Positions 1 to 15,327 are shown, counted from the stretch's first letter. The stretch is DNA of 64,000 nucleotides from Triops longicaudatus (GCA_022885665.1 JAGQDJ010000003.1:1-64000); one strand, 5' to 3'. Numbers and translations: made by a program. The notes: generated by a model not told the origin, from the letters alone.

Positions 1-660
1 TGAGAGGGCAAGACAACTCCTGACTTCTTCCTGGTCCGACAGACCGACAAGTCAAGCCGAAGCCCTTAACTTGATCAAGAAGTACTTGCAAAAAAGTGGG
101 AAAGACGCTGGCAACTAGTGCAAAGCCCCTTAAAGGATCTGAACGCCGGTCCTTGCCGCAACTGCATCGTAGATATCAAACTTCCTCGAAGACTTGTCAG
201 CAAAGTTATCCAAATTCGGACAACCCATTTTCCAACAAGGTCCTACCTTTTGCGTGTGGGAAAAGTAGACTCAGCTATGTGTTCTTGCCAGCACCGTTCA
301 TTCCAAACCCTTGCCCATCTCCTATTTCACTGTCGTAAGTTAAATAGGGAAAGAGCATTGTTACTAAGAGAGTTAAGTTCCCACAAGGTCCACTTTAATC
401 CCCAAGAAATGTTGTCTAATCCCAAAGTGTTCTCAGCAATTGTTCAATTTATGGAAGCAGCCAACGTCTTGTAAATAACTCCCCCTTCCTACCTCCCCCC
501 CCCCTCCCTTTTCCCTTTCCCCAAGTGTACTAAGTACACTTCCCTTTTGGTTCATGTGTTTGTTATTTAAGTTATTTATTGTGTTTCCCTTGACTGTATA
601 TAACAGTTTTACCGCAACAGGCGAAAGCCTACGCGGTCAGTCAATAAAAAAAAAAAAAAT
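1..660 (+). mobile_element. 3' end of a degenerate non-LTR (LINE) retrotransposon
   Basis: This looks like the tail of a LINE ORF2. The frame ending at 472-474 encodes the zinc-finger-like segment found after reverse transcriptase in Jockey/CR1/I-type elements: CSCQ, then about eight residues, then AHLLFHC, followed by an acidic and hydrophobic C-terminus ending in AANVL. Upstream coding is spread over different frames (an open frame from base 2 stops near 118 and the next begins there), so the copy is frameshifted and dead. A pyrimidine-rich 3' UTR follows. AATAAA lies at 643-648 inside the start of an A-run (646-659), as expected of target-primed reverse transcription. The element is cut by the window edge. 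The exact clade is not resolved. Confidence 0.8.
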
Positions 661-805
661 TACAAGATGTTCTATACAGATTGTTGTAAATTTCCTTTAA
701 CTCTAAAGGCATTTATTGTGCCTAAGGACGAAATAAGCCGAAAGCGACTCACAATAATAATAAAAAAAAAAAAAAATACTGCGAACAGGTTTCAAGCCGA
801 AAGCT
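661..805 (+). repeat. second A-tailed segment with CGAAAGC hairpin motifs
   Basis: Directly after the LINE tail is another short segment ending in an A-rich tail (about 751-776). It carries GCCGAAAGC shortly before the tail, resembling the GGCGAAAGCC hairpin just upstream of the first A-tail (about 620-629). A third AAGCCGAAAGCTT hairpin lies at about 794-806. I read this as another truncated 3' end or tail remodelling of a related LINE. Confidence 0.45.
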
Positions 806-806
806 T

Positions 807-1714
807 CAAAATCGAACGATAAACGACTTCTCTAGCTCATAGGTAGCGCAAGCGTCTGTTTCTGAGGACTGCACTGCAAGATTACCACGAAAGTCGAATA
901 TGAAAAGTTTCGGCACTTTCTGTACACTGCATTTACTGTTCCTCAAAACAAATGACATTGAAGGTGACTTAATCTGCGGTTAATATGAGCTTGGCATAAC
1001 AATTTAAACCTTCAAGCGATGTCATGTGTTTCGGTTTTATCAAATACTTTTCAATGCAACCAAAAAAAAAATGTAAACCACCTTATTTTCAGAGAAAAAA
1101 AACATACATTTTTTTCAACTCCAGAACGTATAAGAAATTATTATAATAGGGTTTTGCCATGTTCAAAGTTATACAATAATTCCGCAACCTCAAAGTTCAT
1201 TAGTATCGACTTACCTGCACGACTACACCTATCGCGCTATATTGTGTAACTTTCGAACTCAATTTATTCCCCGTAAAAGAACAAAGATCTTTTCTCCAAT
1301 TCCGTGCCCCTGTGTCGAAATCGCTGTTTGTACCGAAAGAATCCCGTAAATCAAATTCGCTCGCACTTCCAGTTTTTGCTCAAACTCATTAATTCCGCTT
1401 CATGTGCTTGGATAAGACGTTACAGCAACTGTTCCCATGCCCGACTGTGTGCCTACACAACTTGGTATAGGAAACGGCATCAGTGTTCAAATCAAACAAT
1501 AGTCTCACCTTTGTACAGCTCCAGCGAAACAAAAGATGAGCTCCTAGAACCCAAAGGCCCCTACAACAGTTCAACCTGTCAGTCAAGAGTCGGCGCTAGA
1601 ACAACTTCTCGCCGTCTCTGAACTTATCCATTGTTTCACAGCCTCTTAACTTACCTATCAGTGAAGCGTTGAGACTGCAGCTCTGTAAGCACTTGTAGAA
1701 ACAAATCCTCAGCC
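807..1714. other. intergenic, upstream of first MFSD6-like gene
   Basis: No convincing gene is visible. Open frames here are short, AT-rich and show no family motifs. The last 100 bases probably hold the 5' UTR and promoter of the gene starting at 1715, but no clear TATA box was found. Confidence 0.4.
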
Positions 1715-4145
1715 ATGGAGAAGAACGGCGACAGAAATGAAAGTGGAAGTTTCAAAGACCATTTCCGGATAAACAAACCCTTAGTGACCTTAAAGTTAGT
1801 TATGTTTTTGTACTACGGAGGTAAATCTTTACTTTTCCTGTACAAAGCTTAAGAGCAATGCTTGCTAACACGTCGGTTTTGAAAGATGAAGAAAAACATT
1901 CTTAAAGCCTTAGCAGGGCTTACTCGATATCTTAAATGCTTTTTCATTTCTAGCTGCGACTGCCTTTTTGCCATATACCACCGTTCACATGTTACAAGTC
2001 GGTCTTACTATCGAAGAAGTTGCTGTAATTTACGCCGTTTTGCCATTCACAGTATTCATTGGTCCGCCAATTGCAGGTAAATTTGACTTGAAGCTCAATT
2101 CCAACCTAAAAATAAATTAATAAAATGGATGTTAGGGCTCATTGCTGATAAAGTAGGAAACTACAAAGTAGTTCTTATGTTATCAATATTGTTGTGCGGG
2201 GTTTTCCACACCTTACTCATCATGGTGGACGCCCACGGCGATATTACGTCCAACTTCAGTAACGCCACCTGGCTGCTGGTCAACTCAACAGGCTCTTACC
2301 TTGGCTGGTCACGCTGCACCAACAATACTTGCTTACCATGGAACGACAGCAACGTTGAATTGTCGCTAGTTCTCAATTCTACCGACTGCGACGCTTTCTG
2401 CAGCGACAACGACGCCCTTCCCATGATCCACTTAGCTAACTTAGATTCCATTCACTACCTGCCTTTCGACAACCAGTCTTACAACTGGGAAATGACGGCC
2501 AATTTGGTACCGGACGTGGAAAGTTGCGAAGCCATCGTCTCCAGCGTGTATCACGACAATCAAGAATTCCATCTCGCCACTTCCCCGAATTGCTCCCTCA
2601 CTTGCCCCGTGGCTTGGTGGTCCGTCTGCGGCGATGCCAACGCCACCTATTACCAAAATGACACTGCTGCGATGGCTTACGACAGCGCCAAGCACCAAAT
2701 CGGGTTTTGGACTTACTTCGTCACGCGTATTTTCGCTACCATTTTTTTGGCCATTTCTTTCACGATGCTGGATTCCACCACCGTGTGTATGGTCAAGAAA
2801 CACAAAGGAGAACTGGGTAAGCAACGTGCTTTCGCCATTATCGGCTCTTCGATTACGTCGCCGGTGGCTGGACTTCTCGTTGATTGGCTTAGCAAGACCT
2901 CGGGTAACGTTTTTCTCCAAATCCAGCTAATACTCATCCACTTTCAATGGTCTGGGAAAGGTTTCAATTAATTAATTATGAATTGTGTAATTTTAAAGGC
3001 AAGCCGGCTTATGACATTACGTTTTACTTCGCGGATATCCTCTTCGCCGTGACGTTGGTTTTGGTCCTTTTCTTCGAAGTAGAAGTGGAGAAAGCGCCTG
3101 GCAACATGCGGAAGAATTTGCAACAGCTGATTCGATTCTGCGATGTGGATGTTTACGTTGTGTCCATGTTCCTTCTGGGCAGTATGTGGGGCTTCTTGGA
3201 GTCGTATTTGTTCATTTACTTGATTGAACTCTCGGCGCCCAGTTATTTGCTAGGTTCGTTTTTATCCCCCTTCCTTAAAATAAAATAAGTGAATAAAAAA
3301 CTTAATTGGGTGCGTAGGTTTAACCGTTACTGTCGGATCGTTGATCGGTGTTCCGTTTTTGTACGTCGCTGACAGCGCTGTCCGTCGAGTGGGCGAAGTG
3401 AATATGCTCATTGTTGCGTTTTTAACGTATTCCGTTCGACTGATTGGCTATTCATTGATCTAGTAAGACTAGAATCAAATTACTTAGATTTTTAACCTAT
3501 TTGGCTGAATCTTACAGTAATCCTTGGTTGGCCATGGTCTTCGAGGCTATGGAGGCCTTGACGATTCACTTAATGGGAGTGGCTTCCACTGCTTATAACA
3601 CCAAAGCTGCTCCACCGGGGTTATTAGCTACGTTGAATGGAGTTGTGGGCGCTTCGCATTATTCGCTAGGTTTTTAACTTCTATTCGGTTCTACTTGTAC
3701 ATTTTACTTTATTTAATCAACGTATTTGTTAGATTAATCGACATAGTTAACGTATTGCATTAACTTACTAATTCGTTTATTTTGTTCTCGTTTCAGGGCG
3801 TGGTGGGGGAAGCTTCGTGGGCGGGACTTTGATGGCCGTGTACGGTACCAGACTGACGTACCAGATCTTGGGCATCGCTTCCGGCATTTTCGGCGTGATT
3901 TACTTTGTTCTGTACCGTTCATATCTCGTGAAACTGGAGCTCAAACGTCTAGAAGCTCGACGAAGTAAAGAAGGCAAAAATGAGAGACTGAAATTCGTAC
4001 ATCTTAATTTTACCCAATTGTGTTGTTGCCTGCAGACCAAGAAGCGTTGCAAGAATTGATGGGCAAGCACGAACCATTGCATAACCACCGCTTGTCACGT
4101 ATCCTTGATGAAGACGCATTGTTTACCAGAAGGATGAGTTCCTGA
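1715..4145 (+). CDS. MFSD6-like major facilitator transporter, copy A
   Basis: Multi-pass MFS membrane protein of the MFSD6 (MFS_1-like) family; substrate unknown. Predicted exons: 1715-1820, 1954-2076, 2136-2903, 2999-3253, 3318-3462, 3518-3669, 3797-3973, 4036-4145 (611 aa). The N-terminus has the family's INKPLVTLKLVMFLYYG entry helix, then PYTTVHMLQVGL and PPIAGLIADKVGNY, the usual MFS loop. Exon 3 encodes a long extracellular loop (about residues 105-290) rich in N-glycosylation sites and cysteines. Later helices carry GFLESYLFIYL, GVPFLYVAD and RGGGSFVGGTLM. The last intron appears to use a GC donor (3974-3975). Reading through that donor would instead stop at 4057-4059. The C-terminus RRMSS matches the RRMSF end of the neighbouring paralog, which supports the spliced form. 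AATAAA at about 4257 may be its poly(A) signal. Start chosen by alignment with copy B. Confidence 0.88.
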
Positions 4146-5512
4146 ACACTTGAGACCGAATTTTCGAAACGTGTTTGCTAAATTGTTTAATCACATTTCT
4201 ACGCAGTGCGTTTGTTGAAGGTTGTGACGATGTAGCTAGCCTTAGCGCTCATTTTCAAATAAAAGTGTTTCGAAACGAAATTAACCCTTTCTTAATTGGA
4301 CAACTCAGAATAGATTGAACTTTTTTGCTCGATTACGTAAGGATTTTCTGGTACAGTTCTTCATGTTCAAAAATAATCTTCGGATTCCACGAAAATCTGT
4401 GAGACTAAAATTTTTTAACAAGCCAGCTAAACAAAAAGCTGGATGTGACTAAACTAAACCATATTAAATCATACTGTCTTGTACAAATTGACTTGTACGG
4501 TAATGAGATACTGCGTCTCAAAGACTAGATTAGAAGTTTTTCGAGGAAAAATCAACAAATGGCACGTGTGTAGTCCGAAGCGTGACTAATATATGCCTTA
4601 TTTCACACGTCCATACACCGACCCTATCTTCATTTGTGACTCTGTTCTCCCCCTATATACTTCACATGTTGTTAAAAGAATCTAAAATGGAAGTACGACT
4701 TTGGACTCTGGCGAGACTTGTACACGAAAATTCAACGAAATACACGAATTTCATAGCGTTCTCAAAGTTTTTTCATCTTTAATTTAAATACCCGAACTTT
4801 CGCATGTTTTAGCGTTCTCACTTTTAAAACATCGTGTTAATAATACGTGTAACCTTTGACCTCTCACGGGAAGCGCAAAAGTTGCATAACAAGATTTCAC
4901 AACACCAACGAATGGCGAAGACACTTTTCTTATTGTCTTTTGTTTATATATAGCTCACATTGTGTGTAAAACGCGTCCAGCAAATATTTTCGAAAAACTG
5001 CTCCACACACCTATCTATGTATAAGCACAAAAACCGCAAAGCAGAGGAAAATAAAATGTAAAAAATAAGAAAATAGAAATGAATGAGACCCTAGGAAGAT
5101 TTTCGGCGGCAGTAATTCAGGACACGGAATCCTAGCCTCACTTTTTGATTTAATCGTTCTCATTAAATCCTTCGGACTCTCTTCCAATCGTTGGCTAGCA
5201 TAATCTTGCTCCTAAAAATTGAACACCCTGCCTTAAAGCTTATAAGGCATAACCCCAGCACTGGCCTGTTTCCATACGAAAACGGAGCAGATAATAAGAA
5301 ACCCAGCAAGAATTGATTTGGCCTAACGAAAACTTCGTGTTTCGCAGAGCTGCAATTCATATTCGCTCTTCTTCAAGTCAACAGTCCAGTTCTCTCAAAC
5401 AGAGCCAAGCAGTATGCTGTGTTAAGCTTACTCGAATTCACTGAACTTTTCATAATTTTCTTTTTACCAAGTTTGTTCCAAAAACTGGTGAAACTCGGCA
5501 CTATAATCTATT
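4146..5512. other. intergenic between the MFSD6-like paralogs
   Basis: Contains the 3' UTR of copy A and the promoter/5' UTR of copy B. AT-rich, with no coding potential that I can support and no clear repeat. Confidence 0.5.
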
Positions 5513-8500
5513 ATGGCCAAACCGAACAAACCTACCGAAAATCGAGAAGAACCCGCAGCGGAGCCTTTGACAATGGAACTCGGCAAGAAGATCAGCATTC
5601 GGAACATTATCATCAAAAAGCACCTCGAGATTAACCGTCCCTTGATTCCCATCAAAATCGTCATGTTCCTCTTCTACGGAGGTAAATTAACATAATTTAG
5701 TCCAATTTTGCTTTAAGTCTTGATTTCACAGCTTCAACGGCATTTTTACCTTACACTACGGTGCATATGACGCAAATCGGGCTCTCCATCGAAGAAGTGG
5801 CGATTATTTATGCTGTGCTGCCCTTCATGGTCTTTATTGGTCCTCCCTTAGCTGGTAAATACCTTAACCTACTAGAAAAGTTTACCTTAAAAAAAAAAAT
5901 GTGAAAACATTTAAGATGCTAAAGCGATACTAAAACTGCGTGTTTAGGTTTCGTGGCTGACAAATTGGGCAATTTCAAATTGGTCCTCATCCTTTCCTTG
6001 CTCTTATCTGGCGTTTTCCACACATTACTACTATGGGTGGACGCCCAGGGCGAAATAATTACTCCAAGTGTCCATCACCAGGAGAACGAAAACGTGTCAT
6101 ACCTGTGGCTCAACTCTTCTGGTGCGTTTTTGGGTTGGCAGCCCTGTGCCAGTAATCACCATTGCCTTCCCTGGAACACTACCAGTATTTCTACCAACCT
6201 GGGTTTCGACTTAAACACATGTAAAGTCTTGTGCAACAAGCGCTACGCCATTTTGGATTTTGCCAACAACGACCTGAGCCACAACGTGCAAGTTCCGTTG
6301 AACCGTTCGTTTAACTGGGAAGTGCAAGCTACATTGTTGCCTAACACAACCGATTTCTGCCAAGCTAAGCTGTCGCAGATTTTCCACGAAGGCTTCGTTT
6401 ACGAAAGAGTGATGACGACCTCTTCGCAATGTTCAATCCAGTGTTCTATGCCCCGTAGCCGTTCTCTGTGTAGTGACGATTTTATTCTCGGGCACATGAA
6501 AGGGAAAATGGCGAATCGGACGCAACAGGTGACAGTGGAATTTGACCACGCGAAACACCGATGGGGCTTTTGGACTTACTTCGTCGAGCGCATTTTTGCT
6601 ACCATTTTCTTGACGATTTGCTTTACGATGCTCGATTCGGCTACGGTGTACTTGGTACAGAAGCACGACGGCGACTTAGGCAAACAACGCGCGTTTGCCA
6701 TTATTGGTGCGAGTATAGCGTCACCAATCGCTGGTGTACTGGTTAATACGTACTCCATTGATCCAAGTGAGTGAAAAAAGCACGAAGTTAAATAATTTGC
6801 TGATATTCCTTTGTTTTTAAGTCGAGAACGCCATCTGTCGGACTTTTTACGACTAAAAATAGAGTTGTTTTTTCAAGGCGCCAGTACAGTACGCCACCAT
6901 GCGAGGAGGATTGTTTTTCCTTAATTGTTCGATTTTTTTTTCTCCCGGTAAACTCCATGATGGTTGTGTTTGCATGCCTGAGATTCTAATGTAGCTTTGA
7001 ATGACACATAATAAGGAAGAGTTAGAGTGTAATTTGTTTTCCAAACTTTAATTCCGTTGTTTTGGTCAGGTAATCCCAACTATGACGTCACGTTCTACTT
7101 CGCCAACGCCCTCTTTGGAATGACGGTTTTAGTCATCTTTTTCTTCGACGCCGCGGGCGAGAAGAACGACGAGCCCATGAAAGAAAATTTGATGAAATTA
7201 ATCAAATACGTTGACGTAGTTATTTACATCGTGATCATGTTGTTGCTGGGTACCATGTGGGGATTCTTGGAATCCTACATCTTCATCTACTTAAACGAGC
7301 TATCCGCGCCGCCTTATATCCTGGGTAAATTTCTGGATTATTTCTTTGGACAGTTTTACTTTTTCGTGTTGATTTTCCATAGTTTTAATTCTTTCTTTTT
7401 GACACTAAACTCGGATTTAATGAAACCTAGAGAAAAATTGACGAATCTTTTCTGGCTATTTCTATTTTTCACATGCAGCTCCGTGCTATTTTCGGGTATT
7501 TTTTACACCCGGGTTCACTTGTACTGCACTCAGAAAAACAGAAATAATATAAGTTCTATTTTGCTACTAAAAGGTTTGACCGTTACTGTGGGTTCGGTAG
7601 TGGGAGTACCGGTACTTTACGCTGCCGATTTTATCGTCGAGAAGGTTGGGCAAGTGAATATACTGGTTGTGGCCTTTCTAACCTACGCAGTTCGATTAAT
7701 AGGTTACTCGCTGATTAAGTAGTCCAATTTTTCAAATATTCCTCTTTTTGGATCAATTTCCAGCAATTCCTTCTTTTGCTACCTTTCCTTTCAAGCAATT
7801 ACTGGCTGGCTTTGCTCTTCGAAGCTATGGAAGCCGTAACGGTTCACTTGATGGGCGTGGCTTCCACGTCTTATAACGCTGACGCAGCGCCGCCTGGACT
7901 TTTGGCTACGTTAAACGGAGTTGTTGGAGCAGCGCATTATTCACTCGGTACAACCCATCAAGCAAATGCAGACAGGAAAAGAAAATTCAATATAATCTCA
8001 TTATAACGAACACTTTTACAACGAACTAATAGAGCAAACGAGCTATCTGGGTTATGCTAATCTTAACGAATCTTAATGTTTCATTATAACGATCCACCAA
8101 AACAATTTTTCCTCTTCCGAGGTTCGTTATAACGAGATCCACCATATTAGTAAACAAAAAGCGAATATAAAAATACAAAAATTAATAATAAATCTAAAAG
8201 ATGCCTAAATCAAACAATAAAGTGAAGCTTGCATTTGATATATGCATTGTTATTACAGGTCGAGGATCAGGAAGTTTTGTCGGAGGAACCCTAATGTCCT
8301 ATTTCGGCACCAAAACAACCTTCCGAATCCTCGGAATTGCTTCAGCCATTTTTGGAGTGCTATACGGACTCGCTTACAGATTTTTCTTGTCTAAAATTGA
8401 GAACGAGCGCTTGGAAAATCGTACAGGTAACCAAACAAAAAATACTTTAATAAAAAATTTCATTTCCATTGCACAAAATAATTCTGCAGAAGAAGAAATC

Positions 8501-8623
8501 GAAGAAGCAGAGCGTATGAGCGATTTATCTCGTCGATCCTCACGGATATCTACTCGCGCTTCTCGACTTTCGCTCAACCACGCCTTCACCGATCCTATGT
8601 TGGCTCGCCGCATGAGTTTCTAA
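5513..8623 (+). CDS. MFSD6-like major facilitator transporter, copy B
   Basis: Tandem paralog of the gene at 1715-4145, with the same eight exons and intron phases: 5513-5681, 5732-5854, 5948-6766, 7070-7324, 7574-7718, 7796-7947, 8259-8426, 8490-8623 (654 aa). It shares RPLIPIKIVMFLFYGG, PYTTVHMTQIGLSIEE, GPPLAGFVADKLGNF, a Cys- and N-glycosylation-rich extracellular loop (about residues 125-320), GFLESYIFIYLNELSAPPY and GRGSGSFVGGTLM. The cytoplasmic tail is longer than in copy A and Arg/Ser-rich (LSRRSSRISTRASRLS), a possible phosphorylation region, ending RRMSF. Intron 4 (7325-7573) is 249 bp, a multiple of three, and free of in-frame stops, so retention would add 83 residues. Intron 7 carries a transposon-like repeat. 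Substrate unknown. Confidence 0.9.
7996..8136. repeat. short inverted-repeat element in MFSD6-like intron 7
   Basis: TCTCATTATAACGAAC at the left end matches the reverse complement of GTTCGTTATAACGAGA at the right end. The CTCGTTATAACGAAC core resembles terminal repeats of pogo/Tigger-type DNA transposons. The element is non-coding, about 141 bp, and lies wholly within the intron between the exons ending at 7947 and starting at 8259. Confidence 0.6.
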
Positions 8624-9115
8624 AAACCAAACAAGAAAACAAACATCCTTGCAACCTGTGTACAACGAAAGTATATCTCATAGTAGACTAAATTTATTCG
8701 ATTTACGGACGCAAATAGTACAACGTTTCGAAATAAGCTCTTTCCATTCACTGACATTTTAAAACGAGGAACTAGGAAAATTTGTACTCATATGCCTCAC
8801 GTGAACCTTTTTAAGAAGGTGAAAGGGAATAGGTGGCGAAATTGGTGACTAAAGGCATGCTAATTATGCGACGGAACAGGGAAGCAGGAAACTTCCTTTG
8901 TCGAGATTAACTTTCTTTTTATGAAGTCTAAATGTCTGTCCTTGCTATAAAAGTAGCCATTTGACTGATTCCAAATCATTACACCGAAACCCAGTGAGAT
9001 CTCAACCGTTCTTAACAGTTCAAAGTTAATGAAGAATTTGGTTGCCAGTGCTAAGTTCATAGCTCCACAAAGTGAATCAAAAGCTGTACACAAGGACTAG
9101 TTCGATAGAGCCACA
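8624..9115. other. intergenic with 3' UTR of MFSD6-like B and 5' region of cuticle gene
   Basis: No gene seen. The right part holds a TATA box and probable 5' UTR of the chitin-binding protein gene. Confidence 0.4.
8946..8953 (+). promoter_or_regulatory. TATA box of the chitin-binding protein gene
   Basis: TATAAAAG lies about 170 bases upstream of the ATG at 9116. It would place transcription start near 8975. Strongly regulated cuticle genes commonly have TATA promoters. Confidence 0.5.
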
Positions 9116-11580
9116 ATGAAGCCATACGTGAATTCAGTCCTAGGTAATTAACTTTCTAACCAGTACACGCAAAGTTCAACGTTATTTACTACTTGTAACT
9201 CGATTTTCCTGAATGATTTGATTTTCATTTAAAATCTCTGCTTTCTTGTTTAAATTATATTTTTGAATTTATTATTGTTTGCCTTCGTCTTCCATCGGCT
9301 GTTAATTAAGTTCTACTATCAACAACACATTCATTTTTATTTCCAGTATTTCTATGTAAAATATTGTACAGTACTTCTCAATAAAAACGACCCAAACAAA
9401 CTCTCCTATACCTAACGCCACGGCAGTTGCGTGAATGCGTCCACTCCAATACCTTTCAAACGCTTTTGACCCGCGACGCCAGGCCTATGTCACAGGTGGA
9501 GTGTGGTTAGCATAGGTTTGTTTTGGTTAGTTTTATTGAGACGCACTGTATTCAAACTTCATATCTTCATAACTTAGACTGTCGATTTTTTGTGTATCAA
9601 CTCATTGTTTTTTGTGCGTTTCAGTCTTCGCTGCGTTGGTGGTAGCATCAGTGTATGCCGTGGACGACGACGACGCCAATAGCGGAATTCGGTCTACGTC
9701 ATCACTGGCTGCTCGTCAAGCCGGGATCTTCAACGACTTTTCTAACGTCAGATTCCGCAATCCCGCTTTCTTACGGGCTCAGAATATCGGCACAGGAGCA
9801 ACAGATTCATTATCGAGCTTGGGAGTTCAATCCGGTTCACTGGGTGTGCAATCAGGATTGTTGAACTCGCAATCCTTACTTCCCGGCCTGGGTGGAGCAA
9901 GTTCTGGCCTACTAGGCTCGCCACTGCAAGGAAACCAGCTGCTGCTCTCTGGTGGCCAATTTGGAACCGGATTAGACAGCTTCGGGCTTCAGAATTCTAT
10001 GGGCTTCAACAATGGCTTCGGGGGTTTTAATTCAGGTTTCAATTTAGCCAATCAGAACCGTTTTCCTGTCAATTCAGGTTTTGGCAACAATGGTCTCTTT
10101 AATTCGCAATTTTCCAATCCATTGTTGAACACCGGGGTAGGCAGCTCTTCATTGCTAGGTTTGCAACAAAGCACCTTGGGGCTCAACAATGGCCAGTTTG
10201 GGAGTCTAGGACTTAATAATGGGCAGTTTAACAGTTTCGGGCTGACTAACGGCCAGTTCAACAACTTAGGCTTCAACAATGGCCAGTTTGGTAGTAGCTT
10301 GGGTTTTAATAATCAACTCGGTCTCAACAATGGCCAGTTTGGTAGTAGCATGGGTTTTAACAATCAACTCGGTCTCAACAGTGGTTTGGGAGTAAATGGT
10401 CAACTTGGTAGCAGTTTGGGGTTCAACAATGGCCTCAGCAATGGTTTGCTCAACGGCCTCGGAGGTAGTAACCAATTTAATAATGGTTTCAGCAGCTCAT
10501 TTGGCACTTCAACAGGTTTGAATAGCTTGCCGTTTAACCAACAAAGCATGTTATTCAACCAAAATCTGGGCTTAGGCTCTAATGTAGGCCTAGGGGCAAA
10601 TAGTCTCGGTTTAGGCGCTTTGGGAACCAACAATGTACGCCAGTTTCGTGAATTAGACTCTACCAAGAACGACCGTACCATTTTCAACAACGATATCGAC
10701 GACAATGTGGTGTTAAACCGACCTAAGAACGGGAGCGGTTTCAATTTGAATCCTAGCGGTTTTCGGCCGCCATTTGCAAACGACGCTTTCTCAAAGAATG
10801 TGAATCCCATGCAAGCCAACGACTTCTTTAATCCGCTTTTATCTCAACTGAACGCTAACCAAGGCGCTTTCCGTCCTCAACAAGGAAACACGAACAATGG
10901 CCCAATTAATGACATACGAACGTTAGTTCCTGGTCAACCTAATCAAGATTATCCTACCTTTCAAGGCGTTCCCGAAACCGGATTTTCATGCCAGGGTCGC
11001 AAACCAGGTAAAAACGAAATTGAAATGTATGACACACAACATTAATAAGCTAATTTATGTTCGCTTCTTTGGAAACTTAATAGGTTACTATGCAGACTTG
11101 AAAACACGGTGCCAAGCGTTCCACATTTGCGGCTTGGACGCTAGTGGCGCCCCTAGCAAAAACTCCTTCCTATGCCCTAATGGCACCCTATTCAACCAAG
11201 TGAATAAGGTTTGCCAATGGTGGGCTGAAGTCGATTGTTCCAAGAGCGAGCAGCATTTCGGCATGAATGAAGAGCCCAAAATGGCAACAATGACTACCTT
11301 ACCTCCGGTGCAAACCCTGCCGTCACCGAATTTCGGCTTCCAACAACCGACGCCATTCCCTAATGTTCTTAATGGCGCCCAATTTCAGCGACCTTTTACC
11401 AACCCTGACGTCAGCTCGACCACCAATCTAAACAACTTAAGCAATCTAAACCATCTTAATAATCGGCCTCATCAGAATGCCGACTCACTGAATACACCTA
11501 ACGAGAAGCCCTTGTTCACCCCGCCCAATAAACGCCCCCCTTTCCGACCAAGCTTCCGCCCTACTAACACCGATGTTTAA
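9116..11580 (+). CDS. secreted cuticular protein with one type-2 chitin-binding domain
   Basis: Predicted exons 9116-9143, 9625-11007, 11084-11580 (635 aa). The short first exon joins exon 2 to give a signal peptide (MKPYVNSVLVFAALVVASVYA), followed by DDDD. Residues about 90-350 are low-complexity, rich in Gly, Asn, Leu, Ser and Gln, with a repeated LNNGQFG-type unit clearest at about 190-270. A six-Cys peritrophin-A/CBM14 domain spans about residues 465-525 across the last splice junction: C465, then GYYADLKTRCQAFHIC, SFLCPNGTLFN and VCQWWAEVDC. This spacing is typical of single-domain arthropod CPAP1 proteins. A Pro/Asn-rich tail follows. It should bind chitin in the extracellular cuticle, with the repeats acting as a flexible matrix. 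Intron 1 contains a MITE. The AATAAA at 11733-11738 falls inside the last exon of the convergent GUF1 gene. Confidence 0.88.
9369..9548 (+). mobile_element. TA-flanked MITE, copy 1 (in cuticle gene intron 1)
   Basis: A 180-bp element with long imperfect terminal inverted repeats. The left end starts CAGTACTTCTCAATAAAAAC; the right end, reverse-complemented, starts CAGTGCGTCTCAATAAAAC, and similarity runs on for about 45 bases. It is flanked by TA on both sides (9367-9368, 9549-9550), the target duplication of Tc1/mariner-superfamily elements. No coding capacity. Related copies lie at about 27821-27991 (inverted) and 50640-50815. Confidence 0.8.
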
Positions 11581-11714
11581 ATAGTTTTGTAAAACGTAGC
11601 TATATGTTGTAATCTATATTGGCATAAAGAGAATTGAATTCCTCTCAGTGGTACTGTACAGACTTCTACGCCTTTTCTTTAATATACTGAAGCTTGTCCC
11701 GTAGTTGCATTTCG

Positions 11715-14911
<3,197 letters not shown>

Positions 14912-15327
14912 GAGATAAAGCGGCTCGCCTCCCGAGCCAGTTTGGTTTGACCGCGAAATTTAAAACCTACTTCTTCAGCTTGTCGGAAATGCCTTGCATT
15001 TGAGTGTACATTCATTTTATTGTCACTTGATACTTGCTGGCAAGCTACTGCAATGTACAATATACGAAACCCTTTATAAGTATAACGAAGATCACCAAGC
15101 TATTGGCTTTCAGATAATTTATTTTTTAAAGAAAAATTCGCTAATTTGCTTTTTATTCGAAACTGATTTCTACTTTGGATATTATTAAGCTCATAACGCT
15201 TGGAACAAAACCTAGTTTGTTTTGTGTTGTTTATTTTATGTTCCTACTTACTGTTACTCTTTGATACACGCTAACGACACTTCGGTAGGAAATAAAAGTG
15301 TTGTGTATTCACAACTGAAACAAAGAA

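Noticed and set aside
2441..2920. 159-codon minus-strand frame over MFSD6-like exon 3
   Set aside because: Shadow of the plus-strand coding exon.
7761..7795. Earlier acceptor for MFSD6-like B exon 6 (after TTTCCAG)
   Set aside because: It shifts the frame away from YWLALLFEAMEA, which is conserved with copy A; the acceptor at 7795 keeps it.
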